From the NCBI GenBank assembly GCA_003247835.1, contig QJYB01000024.1:62001-126000 (forward strand): a stretch of DNA of 64,000 nt. The letters run 5' to 3'. The notes beneath the pieces were generated by a model that saw nothing but the letters and a program-made list of their open reading frames with translations, had not been told where the DNA came from and did no database searches. The stretch comes from Gammaproteobacteria bacterium. Its GTDB lineage: Bacteria > Pseudomonadota > Gammaproteobacteria > Pseudomonadales > Azotimanducaceae. Positions 45,754 through 54,714 of this stretch are shown here, piece after piece (position 1 is the first letter of the stretch; each line of letters begins with the position of its first letter). The position numbers and the translations under genes were made by a program.

Positions 45754-46983
45754 TCAGTCCGACTCGGCAGCGGTTCCTTCCAGGCGGCGCACGACCTCGG
45801 CGTCCAGATGACCATCGCTGATCAGACCCTGATCCGCCTGAAAACGACTGACCGCAGCCCGGGTGGCAGGCCCGAGCCGGCCGTCCGGCTCACCCGGATC
45901 GTAGCCCAGAGTAGCGAGGCGGCTCTGTATGCCGATGAGCTGATCCGTGGAGAAACGCAGGTCGTCCTCCGGCGGAGGTTGCTGCAGCCGGCCAGCACCG
46001 GCAATCCGATCTGCCAGATGGCCCACGGCCAGCGCGTAGAAGACCGACCGGTTCCAGCCCATGATGACGTCGAAGTTGTCGTACGTGAGGAAGGCGGGGC
46101 CCCGGTGGCCAGCCGGCAGGCGCAGGACGGCGAGCACCGGCGCGGCCGGCAGGGGATGACCGAAGGCATCGGTGACGCCCAGCTCCCGCCAGGCCGCCAG
46201 CGGCAGCGCTTGGGCGCTGGCGACCGGGGCGAAATCGAATCCTTCCGGCAGACGGACCTCCCGTCCCCAGCGCAGCCCCGGTTTCCAGCCCAGTGCATTC
46301 AGGAAGTAACCGGCGGATGCCAGTGCATCCGGCGTGCTGTGGAACAGGTCGCGGCGACCGTCGCCATCGAAATCCACGGCAAACCTGAGGTAGGCACTCG
46401 GCATGAACTGAACGTGGCCCATGGCCCCGGCCCAGGAACCGGTCATGTCGTCAGCCGCGACATCGCCGGCATCAATGATCTTCAGCGCGGAGATGAGCTC
46501 GCCGGTGAAGTAGCGACTGCGGCGGGGGTCGCAGGCCAGGGTGGCCAGAGAATCCGGGATGGCCATGTTGCCGAGATAGCTGCCGAAGTTCGTCTCCAGT
46601 CCCCAGAAGGCAACCAGATACTGTGGCGGCACCCCGGTGCTCACGCGGATCTGCTCGAGCAGCGCCCGGTGCTCGGCCAGAGCCCAGCGTCCCCGGGTAA
46701 CCCGCTCCGGCGTGACGCGGCGGTTGAAGTAGTCGGCGAACGTCTGGGTGAACTCGGGCTGCTTGCGATCGAGCTCCAGCACCCGGTCGCTGAGCTGAAC
46801 CTGATCGAGCACCCCGTTCACCACCGCCGGGGAGACGTCCGCGGCCAGCGCCGCGGACTTGAATTCGACCACACACTGCGCGAACCGGGCGGCATCCGGC
46901 GGTACAGGCACCTCGGCCGCGAGCGTCGGCAGGGCGCTGAACAGCGGGTACAGAACCAGGGCCTGGATGGCCCGGAAGATCAG
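45754..46983 (-). CDS. MltB-type lytic murein transglycosylase with peptidoglycan-binding domain
   Basis: About 409 residues. The catalytic glutamate lies in FWGLETNFGSYLGN; GAMGHVQFMPSAY and DFDGDGRRDLFHSTPDAL are MltB family motifs. The last ~60 residues form a PG_binding_1 repeat (IQSRLATLGYDPGEPDGRLG). The signal peptide LIFRAIQALVLYPLFSALP begins at 46983, but the codon there is CTG; the nearest in-frame ATG (47097) lies inside the upstream gene. The start is therefore uncertain. Confidence 0.85.
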   Translation of the reverse strand: MIFRAIQALVLYPLFSALPTLAAEVPVPPDAARFAQCVVEFKSAALAADVSPAVVNGVLDQVQLSDRVLELDRKQPEFTQTFADYFNRRVTPERVTRGRWALAEHRALLEQIRVSTGVPPQYLVAFWGLETNFGSYLGNMAIPDSLATLACDPRRSRYFTGELISALKIIDAGDVAADDMTGSWAGAMGHVQFMPSAYLRFAVDFDGDGRRDLFHSTPDALASAGYFLNALGWKPGLRWGREVRLPEGFDFAPVASAQALPLAAWRELGVTDAFGHPLPAAPVLAVLRLPAGHRGPAFLTYDNFDVIMGWNRSVFYALAVGHLADRIAGAGRLQQPPPEDDLRFSTDQLIGIQSRLATLGYDPGEPDGRLGPATRAAVSRFQADQGLISDGHLDAEVVRRLEGTAAESD

Positions 46984-47005
46984 GGGTCTCGGAACTTTTG
47001 AGGGT

Positions 47006-47329
47006 TCAGATGGCTTCCCGGGCGTTACCCGGTGCCTCTTCCTCGATGTCGACCAGGCTGAGGTTCGAATCCCGGATGAAAGCCTCGAGCTCCTCATTGA
47101 GCAGCTCCGGGTCCAGGCGGCCCAGGGGGCCCTGGGTGAGTTTCTGCAAGCCGCGGGCAATGTCCGACAGTCCTTGAATCAGCGCGGCTCGTGCCGCTTC
47201 GCCATCACTGGCATCGAGGAGTTTCTGGTAGTCCTGCAGCCCGCGCAGCATCTGGACGATGGCTTTCTCGTCCTTGCGGCTGGGGGCCAGCATGGCCTGA
47301 TTATGACGTTGTCGTGCGGTGACGTACAT
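47006..47329 (-). CDS. Unrecognised 107-residue protein
   Basis: I do not recognise this protein. It is acidic and helical, with KDEKAIVQMLRGLQDYQKLLD and LDPELLNEELEAFIRD. It has no export signal. It lies just ahead of the transglycosylase gene on the same strand; the latter has no good start of its own, so the two may be translated together. The frame could begin at ATG 47329 or the ATG at 47293. Confidence 0.6.
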   Translation of the reverse strand: MYVTARQRHNQAMLAPSRKDEKAIVQMLRGLQDYQKLLDASDGEAARAALIQGLSDIARGLQKLTQGPLGRLDPELLNEELEAFIRDSNLSLVDIEEEAPGNAREAI

Positions 47330-47376
47330 GCAGGTGTCCGATCCCTTACAGTGACTGATTCGAGTGTCGATGCGCA

Positions 47377-47422
47377 GTGTCGCCTAAGTGACACAAGGCG
47401 TACTTGAGACATACTTGAAACA
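47377..47422. promoter_or_regulatory. Dyad and direct repeat in the divergent region
   Basis: GTGTC-GCCTAAGT-GACAC (47377-47394) is a dyad, and TACTTGAGACA/TACTTGAAACA (47401-47411, 47412-47422) is an 11-bp direct repeat with one mismatch. The 235-bp region 47330-47564 between the 107-residue protein and the metallo-hydrolase holds no other gene. Confidence 0.4.
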
Positions 47423-47564
47423 ATCTGCACTTTTTCTGGTTTGTGATCTGAAGCACGTTGTCCGGGTTGTCAGAGAGGTCGCGGCGTCGTCCCGGGTCGT
47501 CTCGTTGACCCCGTCAGCGGATTCTGCAACCCTGCCGCGACGGTCTATCACGCGGGGAGGGAGC

Positions 47565-48407
47565 GTGTTGCATTGGCAGGTTGGTGACGTGCGGATCACT
47601 CAGGTGGTGGAGCTGACCACCGCGTCGCTCGGACCTTACCTGCTGCCCCAGGCCACGCCGGAGGCCCTGTCCAGGCTGCCCTGGATCGGGCCGTTCGTCG
47701 ATTCGGACAGCCGGATCGTGCTGTCCATCCACAGCCTGATACTCGAGACGCCGGATCGGGTGGTGATGGTGGACACCTGCATCGGCAACGACAAAGTGCG
47801 CAGCTACCCCCGTTGGAACCGGATGCAGGTGGACTTTCTGGAACGGCTCGAGGCGGCCGGCTACCCTCCGGAGCGGTTCGACACCGTCCTGTGCACCCAT
47901 ATGCACGTCGACCACGTGGGCTGGAACACCCGCCTGGTGGGCGGCGCCTGGCAACCCACCTTCACGAACGCCCGCTATCTCTATGCCGAAGAGGAGTGGG
48001 CGCACTGGCGCGTGGAACCCCAGGAGTACGGCCCGGTGATCGAGGACTCAGTTCAACCTATCTTCGATGCGGGGCTTGCCGACCTGGTCGGTGCGGATCA
48101 TCAGGTGACGGACGAGATCCGATTGGAGCCGACCCCTGGACACACGCCAGGTCACGTCAGCGTGCACATCACCTCGAGAGGGGAAGAGGCGGTGATCACC
48201 GGCGACATGATTCACCACCCCTGCCAGATCGCCCATTCGGACTGGTCGAGCTCGGCGGACTGGGACCAGACCATGAGTGCGGACACGCGCTCGAAGTTCC
48301 TGGCACGTTATGCCGACCGGCCGGTGCTGGTTATCGGTACCCATTTCGCGGCACCGACCGCCGGCAGGATCGTCCGCGACGGCGTGACCTACAGGCTCGA
48401 TTACTGA
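47565..48407 (+). CDS. MBL-fold metallo-hydrolase (lactonase-like)
   Basis: 280 residues with THMHVDHVGWN, TPGHTPGHVS and GDMIHHPCQI; the HXHXDH site binds two metals. The layout resembles quorum-quenching lactonases and other small-molecule hydrolases, but the substrate is unknown. GTG at 47565 with GGGAGG upstream is chosen; a longer frame from 47388 gives no typical N-terminus. It converges with the SDR gene. Confidence 0.85.
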   Translation: MLHWQVGDVRITQVVELTTASLGPYLLPQATPEALSRLPWIGPFVDSDSRIVLSIHSLILETPDRVVMVDTCIGNDKVRSYPRWNRMQVDFLERLEAAGYPPERFDTVLCTHMHVDHVGWNTRLVGGAWQPTFTNARYLYAEEEWAHWRVEPQEYGPVIEDSVQPIFDAGLADLVGADHQVTDEIRLEPTPGHTPGHVSVHITSRGEEAVITGDMIHHPCQIAHSDWSSSADWDQTMSADTRSKFLARYADRPVLVIGTHFAAPTAGRIVRDGVTYRLDY

Positions 48408-48420
48408 GGCGAAAGCCCTC

Positions 48421-49329
48421 TTACTGCTTCTGCTTGCGGGCGCGCTCGGCCATCATCTTCCTCATCCAGGTCCAGCCCTGGGTGGCGCGGCTCATGTCGA
48501 GGAGCTCGTCCTTGTGATCGAGCAGGTCCTCATAAGTCACGTCGACACCGAGCTCGACGTCCTCGTTGTTGAACACAGCCGCCGTGGAAAAACGACCGTT
48601 ACCAGCCTGGATGACGACGCCGTTCGGGGCGTCCTCGCTGCACATCAGCAGCACGGCGGGTGTGACGAGGCGCGGATGGCGCGCGGGATCCGGATTGTCC
48701 GGGTTCACCTCACGGCCGGGAATGGTGCCGATCAGGCGGGTTTCCGCGGCCGGGGCCAGACAGTTGACCCGGACGTTCTTGGCAGCGCCTTCGAGTGCGA
48801 GCACGTTCATGAGGCCGAGCATGCCCATCTTGGCGGCGCCGTAGTTGGCCTGGCCGAAGTTGCCGTAGATGCCGGAGGTGGAGCTCGTCAGCACGATCCG
48901 GCCGTAGTTCTTCTCGTACATGATGGGCCAGGCGGCGTGGGTGACGTAGGCCGAGCCGTTCAGGTGCACGTCCATGACGATGTCCCAGTCGTCCAGCGCC
49001 AGGTTCTTGAAGCTCTTGTCGCGCAGAATGCCGGCGTTGTTGACCAGGATGTCGATGGTGCCGAACTCGGACACCGCATCGTCGATGATGGACTTCGCCC
49101 CCTCGCGGGTGGACACCGATGCCTTGTTGGCGATGGCCACTCCGCCTGCCTTCCTGATTTCGTCGACCGTCACGTCGGCCATGTCGCTGGCACCCCGGCC
49201 GTCACCGGAGCCGCCCAGGTCGTTGACCACCACCTTTGCCCCGCGGCGCGCGAACTCGAGCGCGTGTGACTTGCCGAGACCGCCGCCGGCGCCCGTGATG
49301 ACGACGACCTTATCCTTGAACTCGCTCAT
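48421..49329 (-). CDS. MFE-2-like SDR dehydrogenase
   Basis: 302 residues with TGAGGGLG, LVNNAGILRDKSF and YGAAKMG. The start VVVITGAGGGLGKSHALEFARRGAKV is typical of the dehydrogenase part of the peroxisomal multifunctional enzyme, which oxidises 3-hydroxyacyl-CoAs. The hydratase and SCP2 parts are missing. ATG at 49329 follows AGGGGG. The similar SDR at 54715-55590 is a paralogue. Confidence 0.9.
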   Translation of the reverse strand: MSEFKDKVVVITGAGGGLGKSHALEFARRGAKVVVNDLGGSGDGRGASDMADVTVDEIRKAGGVAIANKASVSTREGAKSIIDDAVSEFGTIDILVNNAGILRDKSFKNLALDDWDIVMDVHLNGSAYVTHAAWPIMYEKNYGRIVLTSSTSGIYGNFGQANYGAAKMGMLGLMNVLALEGAAKNVRVNCLAPAAETRLIGTIPGREVNPDNPDPARHPRLVTPAVLLMCSEDAPNGVVIQAGNGRFSTAAVFNNEDVELGVDVTYEDLLDHKDELLDMSRATQGWTWMRKMMAERARKQKQ

Positions 49330-49439
49330 GTTTCCCCCTGCTGGTGCTTGATTCGAAGCGAATGCGCCAGTTTACCGAAACTGAGGTGCGGCTGACGAAC
49401 CCGGACCGTCGTCGAAAGGTGCCGTGATAGACTGCTCGT

Positions 49440-50813
49440 TTGGCACGGATAAGCGGTCCGCGGGTGGCTGATCGGAACATCACGAAAGCGCTGAGCTATG
49501 CGGACTTCCGCTGGCTGTGGGTGGGTTCCCTGGGATCCTCCTTCGCGATGAACATGCAGATCATCGCCAGAGGGTGGCTCGTCTACACCCTCACTTCCTC
49601 GGCGCTCGATCTGGCCTGGGTGACCCTCTCGTTCATGCTGCCCACCGTGGCCTTTTCGCTGCTCGGCGGTGTGCTGGCGGACCGGCTGCCGAAGAAAGCC
49701 ATCGTCTCTCTGGCGCAGAGCCTCAACTGCGCCGCGACGTTGATCCTGGGATTCATCATCCTCACGGATCGGGTGACGTTCTGGGACTTCATCTGGTTCG
49801 GTTTCTTCAACGGCTCGGTGCTGGCGCTGTCCATGCCGGCCCGGCAGGCGTTCGTGCCGGAGCTGATTCCCGAGCGGCTGATCTTCACGGCCATGGCGCT
49901 GAACACCACGAGTTGGAATCTGTCACGCATTCTCGGTCCGGCGCTGGCCGGGTTCCTGATCGCCTGGGTGGCAGGCGGTGACACCAGCTCCACCTATGGC
50001 GTCGGGGTCGTCTACTTCATGATCGCGGGCCTCTACTTCATCTCGGCGATCACCATGCTCATGGTGCGCAAGCGGGGGGTGAGCACGCAGGTGAGTGCGC
50101 AGAAGAGCGCGCTGGGCGACATGGCGGACGGTCTGAAGTACGTCTGGTCCAATCCACCCGTCTTCGGACTGATCCTGCTCTCCATCGTGCCGTTTCTGTT
50201 CGGGATGCCGCTGAATACTCTGCTGCCGGCGTTCAACGAGGACATCCTGAGCGGTGGGCCCGAGGACCTGGGCATTCTCATGTCGGCCATGGGCATGGGT
50301 GCTATCGGCGGATCCCTGATGCTCGCCTGGCTGGGCGAAATCCGTCACAAGGCGGCCTGGCTCGTCGGCACGTGTATCGGCTGGGGCGCGTTCACCTCCG
50401 GATTCGGTCTGGCCGCGAGCATACCGGTCGCGGCCGTGTTCGTCGGCTTCATCGGCTTCGTCAGCGCCTGGAACATGTCGCTGAACCGGGGGCTCCTGCA
50501 GATGCAGGTGGACCACCACATGCGCGGGCGGATCATGAGCATTGACATGATGTCCCACGGACTGATGCCGCTCGGCGTCCTGCCGATCAGCCTCATCGCG
50601 GAAGCCTACGACGTGGCGGTGGCCCTGGTCTGTGCGGGTATCGCCTTTGCTGTCACCGTACTGCTGCTGGCCGCCTTCTCCACCTCCGTACGCAGGGTGG
50701 ACGAGGAGATGCCGAAGCTCGGCCGGGCCGTGGCCGATGCTCCGACGGACGGCGAGACCGGCGCGGCCGTGGAGATGGTCAATCAGGCGCACCGTCCGGC
50801 GGCAGGCAGCTGA
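49440..50813 (+). CDS. MFS transporter, probable exporter
   Basis: 457 residues with twelve membrane segments, beginning YADFRWLWVGSLGSSFAMNMQ, with the loop GGVLADRLPKKAI and MPARQAFVPELIP, as in the EntS-like MFS_3 group, often exporters. TTG at 49440 is used; GTG at 49464 is an alternative. It is divergent from the MFE-2-like SDR (110 bp). Confidence 0.88.
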   Translation: MARISGPRVADRNITKALSYADFRWLWVGSLGSSFAMNMQIIARGWLVYTLTSSALDLAWVTLSFMLPTVAFSLLGGVLADRLPKKAIVSLAQSLNCAATLILGFIILTDRVTFWDFIWFGFFNGSVLALSMPARQAFVPELIPERLIFTAMALNTTSWNLSRILGPALAGFLIAWVAGGDTSSTYGVGVVYFMIAGLYFISAITMLMVRKRGVSTQVSAQKSALGDMADGLKYVWSNPPVFGLILLSIVPFLFGMPLNTLLPAFNEDILSGGPEDLGILMSAMGMGAIGGSLMLAWLGEIRHKAAWLVGTCIGWGAFTSGFGLAASIPVAAVFVGFIGFVSAWNMSLNRGLLQMQVDHHMRGRIMSIDMMSHGLMPLGVLPISLIAEAYDVAVALVCAGIAFAVTVLLLAAFSTSVRRVDEEMPKLGRAVADAPTDGETGAAVEMVNQAHRPAAGS

Positions 50814-50880
50814 CGTCCCGCGGCGTCGCAACGGGAAGACGTCCCACCGCGACGCAGCGGGAAGACGTCCCGCGGCCGCT
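50812..50880. repeat. 26-bp tandem repeat, 2.6 copies
   Basis: Units start at 50812, 50838 and 50864 with the shared core GACGTCCC and, in the first two, an end of CGGGAA. The two full units differ at a few inner positions. It fills most of the gap between the MFS stop and the DUF4124 gene. Confidence 0.7.
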
Positions 50881-50899
50881 GTGGTAGAAGATCGGAGTC

Positions 50900-51427
50900 A
50901 TGAACGGAGTAAGGGAAATCATCGGCAGTCTCCGCCTCGCGGTCGCCCTGCTCATCTTCTCTGTCCTCGCACCCGCCGTGGCGGCGCAGGAGGTGTTCCG
51001 CACGGTGGATGAGAATGGGGTGGTCACGTTCTCGGACATGGAAACGGAGGATTCGGAGCGGCTCGAGCTGCCGCCGACCATCGTCAGGGAGAACGCCATG
51101 GCCGAGCAGCGGGCCATGATCGAGCAGCAGCTCGAGGTGGCCAACGCGCTGGAGGCGTCGAGGCTCGCCAGGGAAGCGGCCCGCACGGAACGTCTCGAGG
51201 CGCTGGCGGAATCGGAGCCCCGCACCATCTATTACCGGGAGGAAGACCGGTATGTGAACAGCGGCTGGGGCTACTGGAGTGGCGGCTCCTGGGGAGGCAG
51301 CTACTGGCCCGGCCGTCCTCCAGGTCAGAGGCCACCGCTGAAGCCCGTGCATCCCATCGAGCCACCGCCCGAGGTGTCACCCCCACCGAGCCGGCGGGTG
51401 CCGCTGCCGCCGCTGAAACCGGACTGA
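50900..51427 (+). CDS. DUF4124-type exported protein with Gly/Trp/Pro-rich tail
   Basis: 175 residues: a signal peptide (about 1-29), a DUF4124 box VFRTVDENGVVTFSDM, a charged helix (about 60-105) and a tail rich in G, W, Y and P (VNSGWGYWSGGSWGGSYW, then PPLKPVHPIEPPPE). It is exported and perhaps tied to the envelope; function is unknown. The phosphoesterase gene follows after 18 bp. Confidence 0.85.
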   Translation: MNGVREIIGSLRLAVALLIFSVLAPAVAAQEVFRTVDENGVVTFSDMETEDSERLELPPTIVRENAMAEQRAMIEQQLEVANALEASRLAREAARTERLEALAESEPRTIYYREEDRYVNSGWGYWSGGSWGGSYWPGRPPGQRPPLKPVHPIEPPPEVSPPPSRRVPLPPLKPD

Positions 51428-51445
51428 TTCGGGCGGCTGCTGCGG

Positions 51446-52042
51446 GTGGCACTCAGAATCGGTCTGCTGTCGGATACCCATATCCCCGAGGCGCGGCCAA
51501 CGCTCTGGCCCCAGGTGTTCGAGGCCTTCGCCGACGTGGACATGATCTTCCACGCGGGCGACATTCACGAGCTCTTCGTGCTCGACGAGCTCGAGCGGGT
51601 CGCGCCGGTGTACGCGGCCCGCGGTAACGGGGAGGACGGCAGCGGAGGACGTCCCGTTCAGCCCGAGGATCCGAGGGTCCGCTACGCCTGGCTGCTGGAA
51701 CTGGAAGGACTGTGGGTCGGACTGACGCACTACGTGCCGGTACCGGAACGGCCGCCGACCTTCACGCTCGATCGCTGGATCGAGCGCTACTTTCCCGAGC
51801 GGCGCCCGGACGTGATCGTCTCCGGAGATACGCATCGGGAATGTATCGAGGAGGTGCAGGGCGTGTTCTGTGTCAATCCGGGCTCGCCGACCTATCCGCA
51901 TAACTACGACACTCAGTACGGCACCATCGGCTTTCTGACGCTGGATCGGGGGGAGGCCCACGCGAGCATTCACCTGATCACGGATGCCGGTATCGAACCT
52001 TTCAACTGGGAGGCGACACCACCCTGGAAGCTCAGGCGGTGA
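51446..52042 (+). CDS. YfcE/MJ0936-type metallophosphoesterase
   Basis: 198 residues with the metal-binding motifs LLSDTHIPE, HAGDIHE, RGNGE and SGDTHRE, and NPGSPT. Family members cut phosphodiesters with two metals. GTG at 51446. It lies between the DUF4124 gene and the TIR fusion gene on the same strand, with 55 bp before the latter. Confidence 0.9.
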   Translation: MALRIGLLSDTHIPEARPTLWPQVFEAFADVDMIFHAGDIHELFVLDELERVAPVYAARGNGEDGSGGRPVQPEDPRVRYAWLLELEGLWVGLTHYVPVPERPPTFTLDRWIERYFPERRPDVIVSGDTHRECIEEVQGVFCVNPGSPTYPHNYDTQYGTIGFLTLDRGEAHASIHLITDAGIEPFNWEATPPWKLRR

Positions 52043-52097
52043 GGCCGCCGAATCCTTTCGGGTAGACTGACCCGTCCCGCGGAAGGGGAGGCAACCG

Positions 52098-54659
52098 TTG
52101 GACAAGCCGTTTGCGGCCTACCAGGGGAACGAGTCCTACGTCTTCGTCTGCTATGCACATGGCGACGCGGCGGTGGTCTATCCGGAGATCGGCTGGCTCC
52201 ACGACCAGGGTGTGAACATCTGGTACGACGAGGGGATCAGCCCGGGATCCGAGTTCCCGGAAGCGCTGGGTCGCGCCGTCGCGAGCGCGAGCGCGCTACT
52301 CTTCTACGTGAGTCCTCGATCCGTAGCCTCGCGGCACTGCCGGGACGAGGTGCACTACGCGCTGGAGAACGGGGTGCCGGTGATGGCTGCGTATCTTGCC
52401 CCCACCGAGCTTTCTGCAGGCATGGCGCTGAGCCTAGGGACCAGCCAGGCACTGCTGCGTTACGAGCTGGGACCAGCCGACTACCGTCAGCGTCTGCTCT
52501 CGGCGCTCGGCGATCCCGACGCGAGACCAGGCATGCCGACCGACGATCTGCCGGCCACTGCGGATGGCGGGGCGAAGCGCTCCAGACGACTCGCCCTGGC
52601 TGTATTGGGGATGGTGACCGTCTTAGCAGCCGGAGTTGGCGTTGGTGAGCTTGTCAGTTTTCTGCAGCATCGGGAAGATGTGCGCTGGGTCCGCTATGAG
52701 GCCATTCCACAGATCAAGGACCTGCTGGAGATGGAGTGGCGTGACTACACGGAACCCTATGCCCTGGCAGAAGCGGCGGAACGGATCCTGCCGGACGACC
52801 CGGAGGTGTTGAGTCTGCTGGATCGCACGTCTCTGGCCGTGGACGTGGATACGGAGCCACAGGGTGCGGACGTGTACGTGAAGGCCTACGCCCACCCGGA
52901 AGCGCCGTGGCGCCACCTCGGCAGGACGCCGCTGACGGATCAACGGCTGGCAGTGAGCTTCTTCAGGTGGCGATTCGAAAAAGCCGGCTTCGTTCCCGTG
53001 GAAGCCGTGCACTCGAGCTGGACCCTGGGTTTCGAGGGGCCGCTCCTGAAACCCAATGACCTCCGCCGGCAGCTGACGCCGGCTGGCGACATGCCGGAAG
53101 ACATGGTGCGCGTGTCCGGCGGGCAGACGCCGTTCGGCGCCGTACCCGACTTCTTCATCGACCGTTTCGAGGTGACCAACCGGCAGTACAAGACGTTCAT
53201 GGATGCGGGCGGCTACGACAGCGAAGACTTCTGGCCTGACGAGTTCCTGGATCAGGGTGTGGTGCTCACCCGGGCAGAGGCAATGGCAGAGTTCGTGGAT
53301 CAGTCGGGTCGTCCCGGTCCCAGTACCTGGCTCGGCGGGACCTATCCGGATGGCGAGGCGGACCACCCGGTCTCCGGTGTCAGCTGGTTCGAAGCGGTGG
53401 CCTACGCTCGTTATGCCGGTCGCGAGCTGCCCACCAGCGTGCATTGGGGTCTGGCGCGGGGCGATGACTCCACGCTCATCCAGTTTCCCCAGCTCGGCGG
53501 GCTCGGCGTCATCGCACCGTTTTCCAACTTCAACCGGCACGGCACGGTGCCCGTGGGAAGTCTCGACGGCATGACGACCTGGGGTGCCTACGACCTGGCG
53601 GGAAATGTGGCGGAGTGGTGCAGCAACGTCACCCTGCAGGGTCGAAGCATCCGGGGCGGCTCCTACGACGACAACACCTACGAGTTCGCGGAGCCCGCCA
53701 ATGCGCCACCCATGATGCGGTCGCCCGGCTACGGTTTCCGTACGGCGTTGCTCGGCGACGGCGTGCCGCAGGCCGTATTCGAGCAGAACCCGATCCGGCA
53801 GATTGCGGTGCCGCAGCCCGAAGCGCCGGTTTCGGATGAGGTCTTCGATGTGTACCGGGAGCGTTTCGAGTACGACCACACGGCGCTCAATCCGAAGGTC
53901 GAAAGCAGGATGACCACCGCCGAGGACTGGATGGAGGAACGCGTGGTCATCGACGCGGCCTACGATGGTGAGCGTCTGCCGATGACGCTCTTCTTGCCGG
54001 CGGCCGCGACGCCGCCGTTCCAGACGGTCGTCTACTGGCCGGGCAGCGGCTCGGTGTACACGCCGAGCAGCGCGGACCTCGAGCACTACTACGAATTTCC
54101 GGTCTTTCTTTCGTTTCTCGTGAAATCGGGTCGCGCGGTCGTTTACCCGATCTACAAGGGAACGTTCGAACGTTCCGAGGAACGGCTTGTTCCCCTGCAC
54201 TACGGATCGGAGCGTCACGAATACACGGAGTACATGATCCGGGTGGTTAAGGATTTCCGCCGCACGCTCGACTATCTGGAGACCCGCGATGACATCGACA
54301 GGGATGCATTCGCCTACTACGGCATGAGCTGGGGTGGGCTGATGGGCAGCATCGTGCCCGCGGTGGAGGAGCGGGTGAAGACGTCGGTACTGCTGGCAGC
54401 CGGGCTACCGAACGGCACCGGCGTAGCCAACCCCTATCACTACCTGCCTCGGATCCGAACACCGACGCTGATGCTGGTGGGACGGTACGACACCATGCTC
54501 GGTTACGAGGATTCTGCGCTACCGTTCTATGAGCACCTGGGCACACCCGCAAGGGATAAGGCCATCCGAGTCTACGAGACGGATCACCTGCCGCCCAAAC
54601 GGGCGTTCGTCACGGAAACGCTGGCCTGGCTCGACCGCTATCTGGGCAAGCCGCAGTGA
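52098..54659 (+). CDS. TIR-membrane-PEGA-FGE/SUMF1-alpha/beta-hydrolase fusion protein
   Basis: 853 residues in several domains: TIR (about 10-140) with SYVFVCYAHGDAAV, BB-loop WYDEGISPGSEF and the likely NADase glutamate E84 in RHCRDEVHYAL; one membrane helix (about 164-188); a PEGA-like segment (about 245-318); an FGE/SUMF1-type domain (about 335-553) with HPVSGVSWFEAVAYARYAGR and AGNVAEWCSN; and an alpha/beta-hydrolase (about 580-852) with S744 in GMSWGG, D798 and H830. The FGE domain lacks the paired reactive cysteines and probably binds rather than oxidises. TTG at 52098 follows GGGGAGG. The role is unknown; NAD cleavage or signalling is inferred. Confidence 0.85.
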   Translation: MDKPFAAYQGNESYVFVCYAHGDAAVVYPEIGWLHDQGVNIWYDEGISPGSEFPEALGRAVASASALLFYVSPRSVASRHCRDEVHYALENGVPVMAAYLAPTELSAGMALSLGTSQALLRYELGPADYRQRLLSALGDPDARPGMPTDDLPATADGGAKRSRRLALAVLGMVTVLAAGVGVGELVSFLQHREDVRWVRYEAIPQIKDLLEMEWRDYTEPYALAEAAERILPDDPEVLSLLDRTSLAVDVDTEPQGADVYVKAYAHPEAPWRHLGRTPLTDQRLAVSFFRWRFEKAGFVPVEAVHSSWTLGFEGPLLKPNDLRRQLTPAGDMPEDMVRVSGGQTPFGAVPDFFIDRFEVTNRQYKTFMDAGGYDSEDFWPDEFLDQGVVLTRAEAMAEFVDQSGRPGPSTWLGGTYPDGEADHPVSGVSWFEAVAYARYAGRELPTSVHWGLARGDDSTLIQFPQLGGLGVIAPFSNFNRHGTVPVGSLDGMTTWGAYDLAGNVAEWCSNVTLQGRSIRGGSYDDNTYEFAEPANAPPMMRSPGYGFRTALLGDGVPQAVFEQNPIRQIAVPQPEAPVSDEVFDVYRERFEYDHTALNPKVESRMTTAEDWMEERVVIDAAYDGERLPMTLFLPAAATPPFQTVVYWPGSGSVYTPSSADLEHYYEFPVFLSFLVKSGRAVVYPIYKGTFERSEERLVPLHYGSERHEYTEYMIRVVKDFRRTLDYLETRDDIDRDAFAYYGMSWGGLMGSIVPAVEERVKTSVLLAAGLPNGTGVANPYHYLPRIRTPTLMLVGRYDTMLGYEDSALPFYEHLGTPARDKAIRVYETDHLPPKRAFVTETLAWLDRYLGKPQ

Positions 54660-54679
54660 AGTAGGGAAGGTGGGGATGA

Positions 54680-54706
54680 GGCCTCTGCGGTCGTACCGCA
54701 GAGGCC
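54680..54706. terminator. 12-bp perfect hairpin between convergent genes
   Basis: GGCCTCTGCGGT (54680-54691), loop CGT, ACCGCAGAGGCC (54695-54706). It lies between the stops of the TIR fusion (54659) and the SDR (54715). It shares GGCCTCTGC with the hairpins at 34864-34904, but has no T-tract. Confidence 0.65.
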
Positions 54707-54714
54707 AGGCGGCT

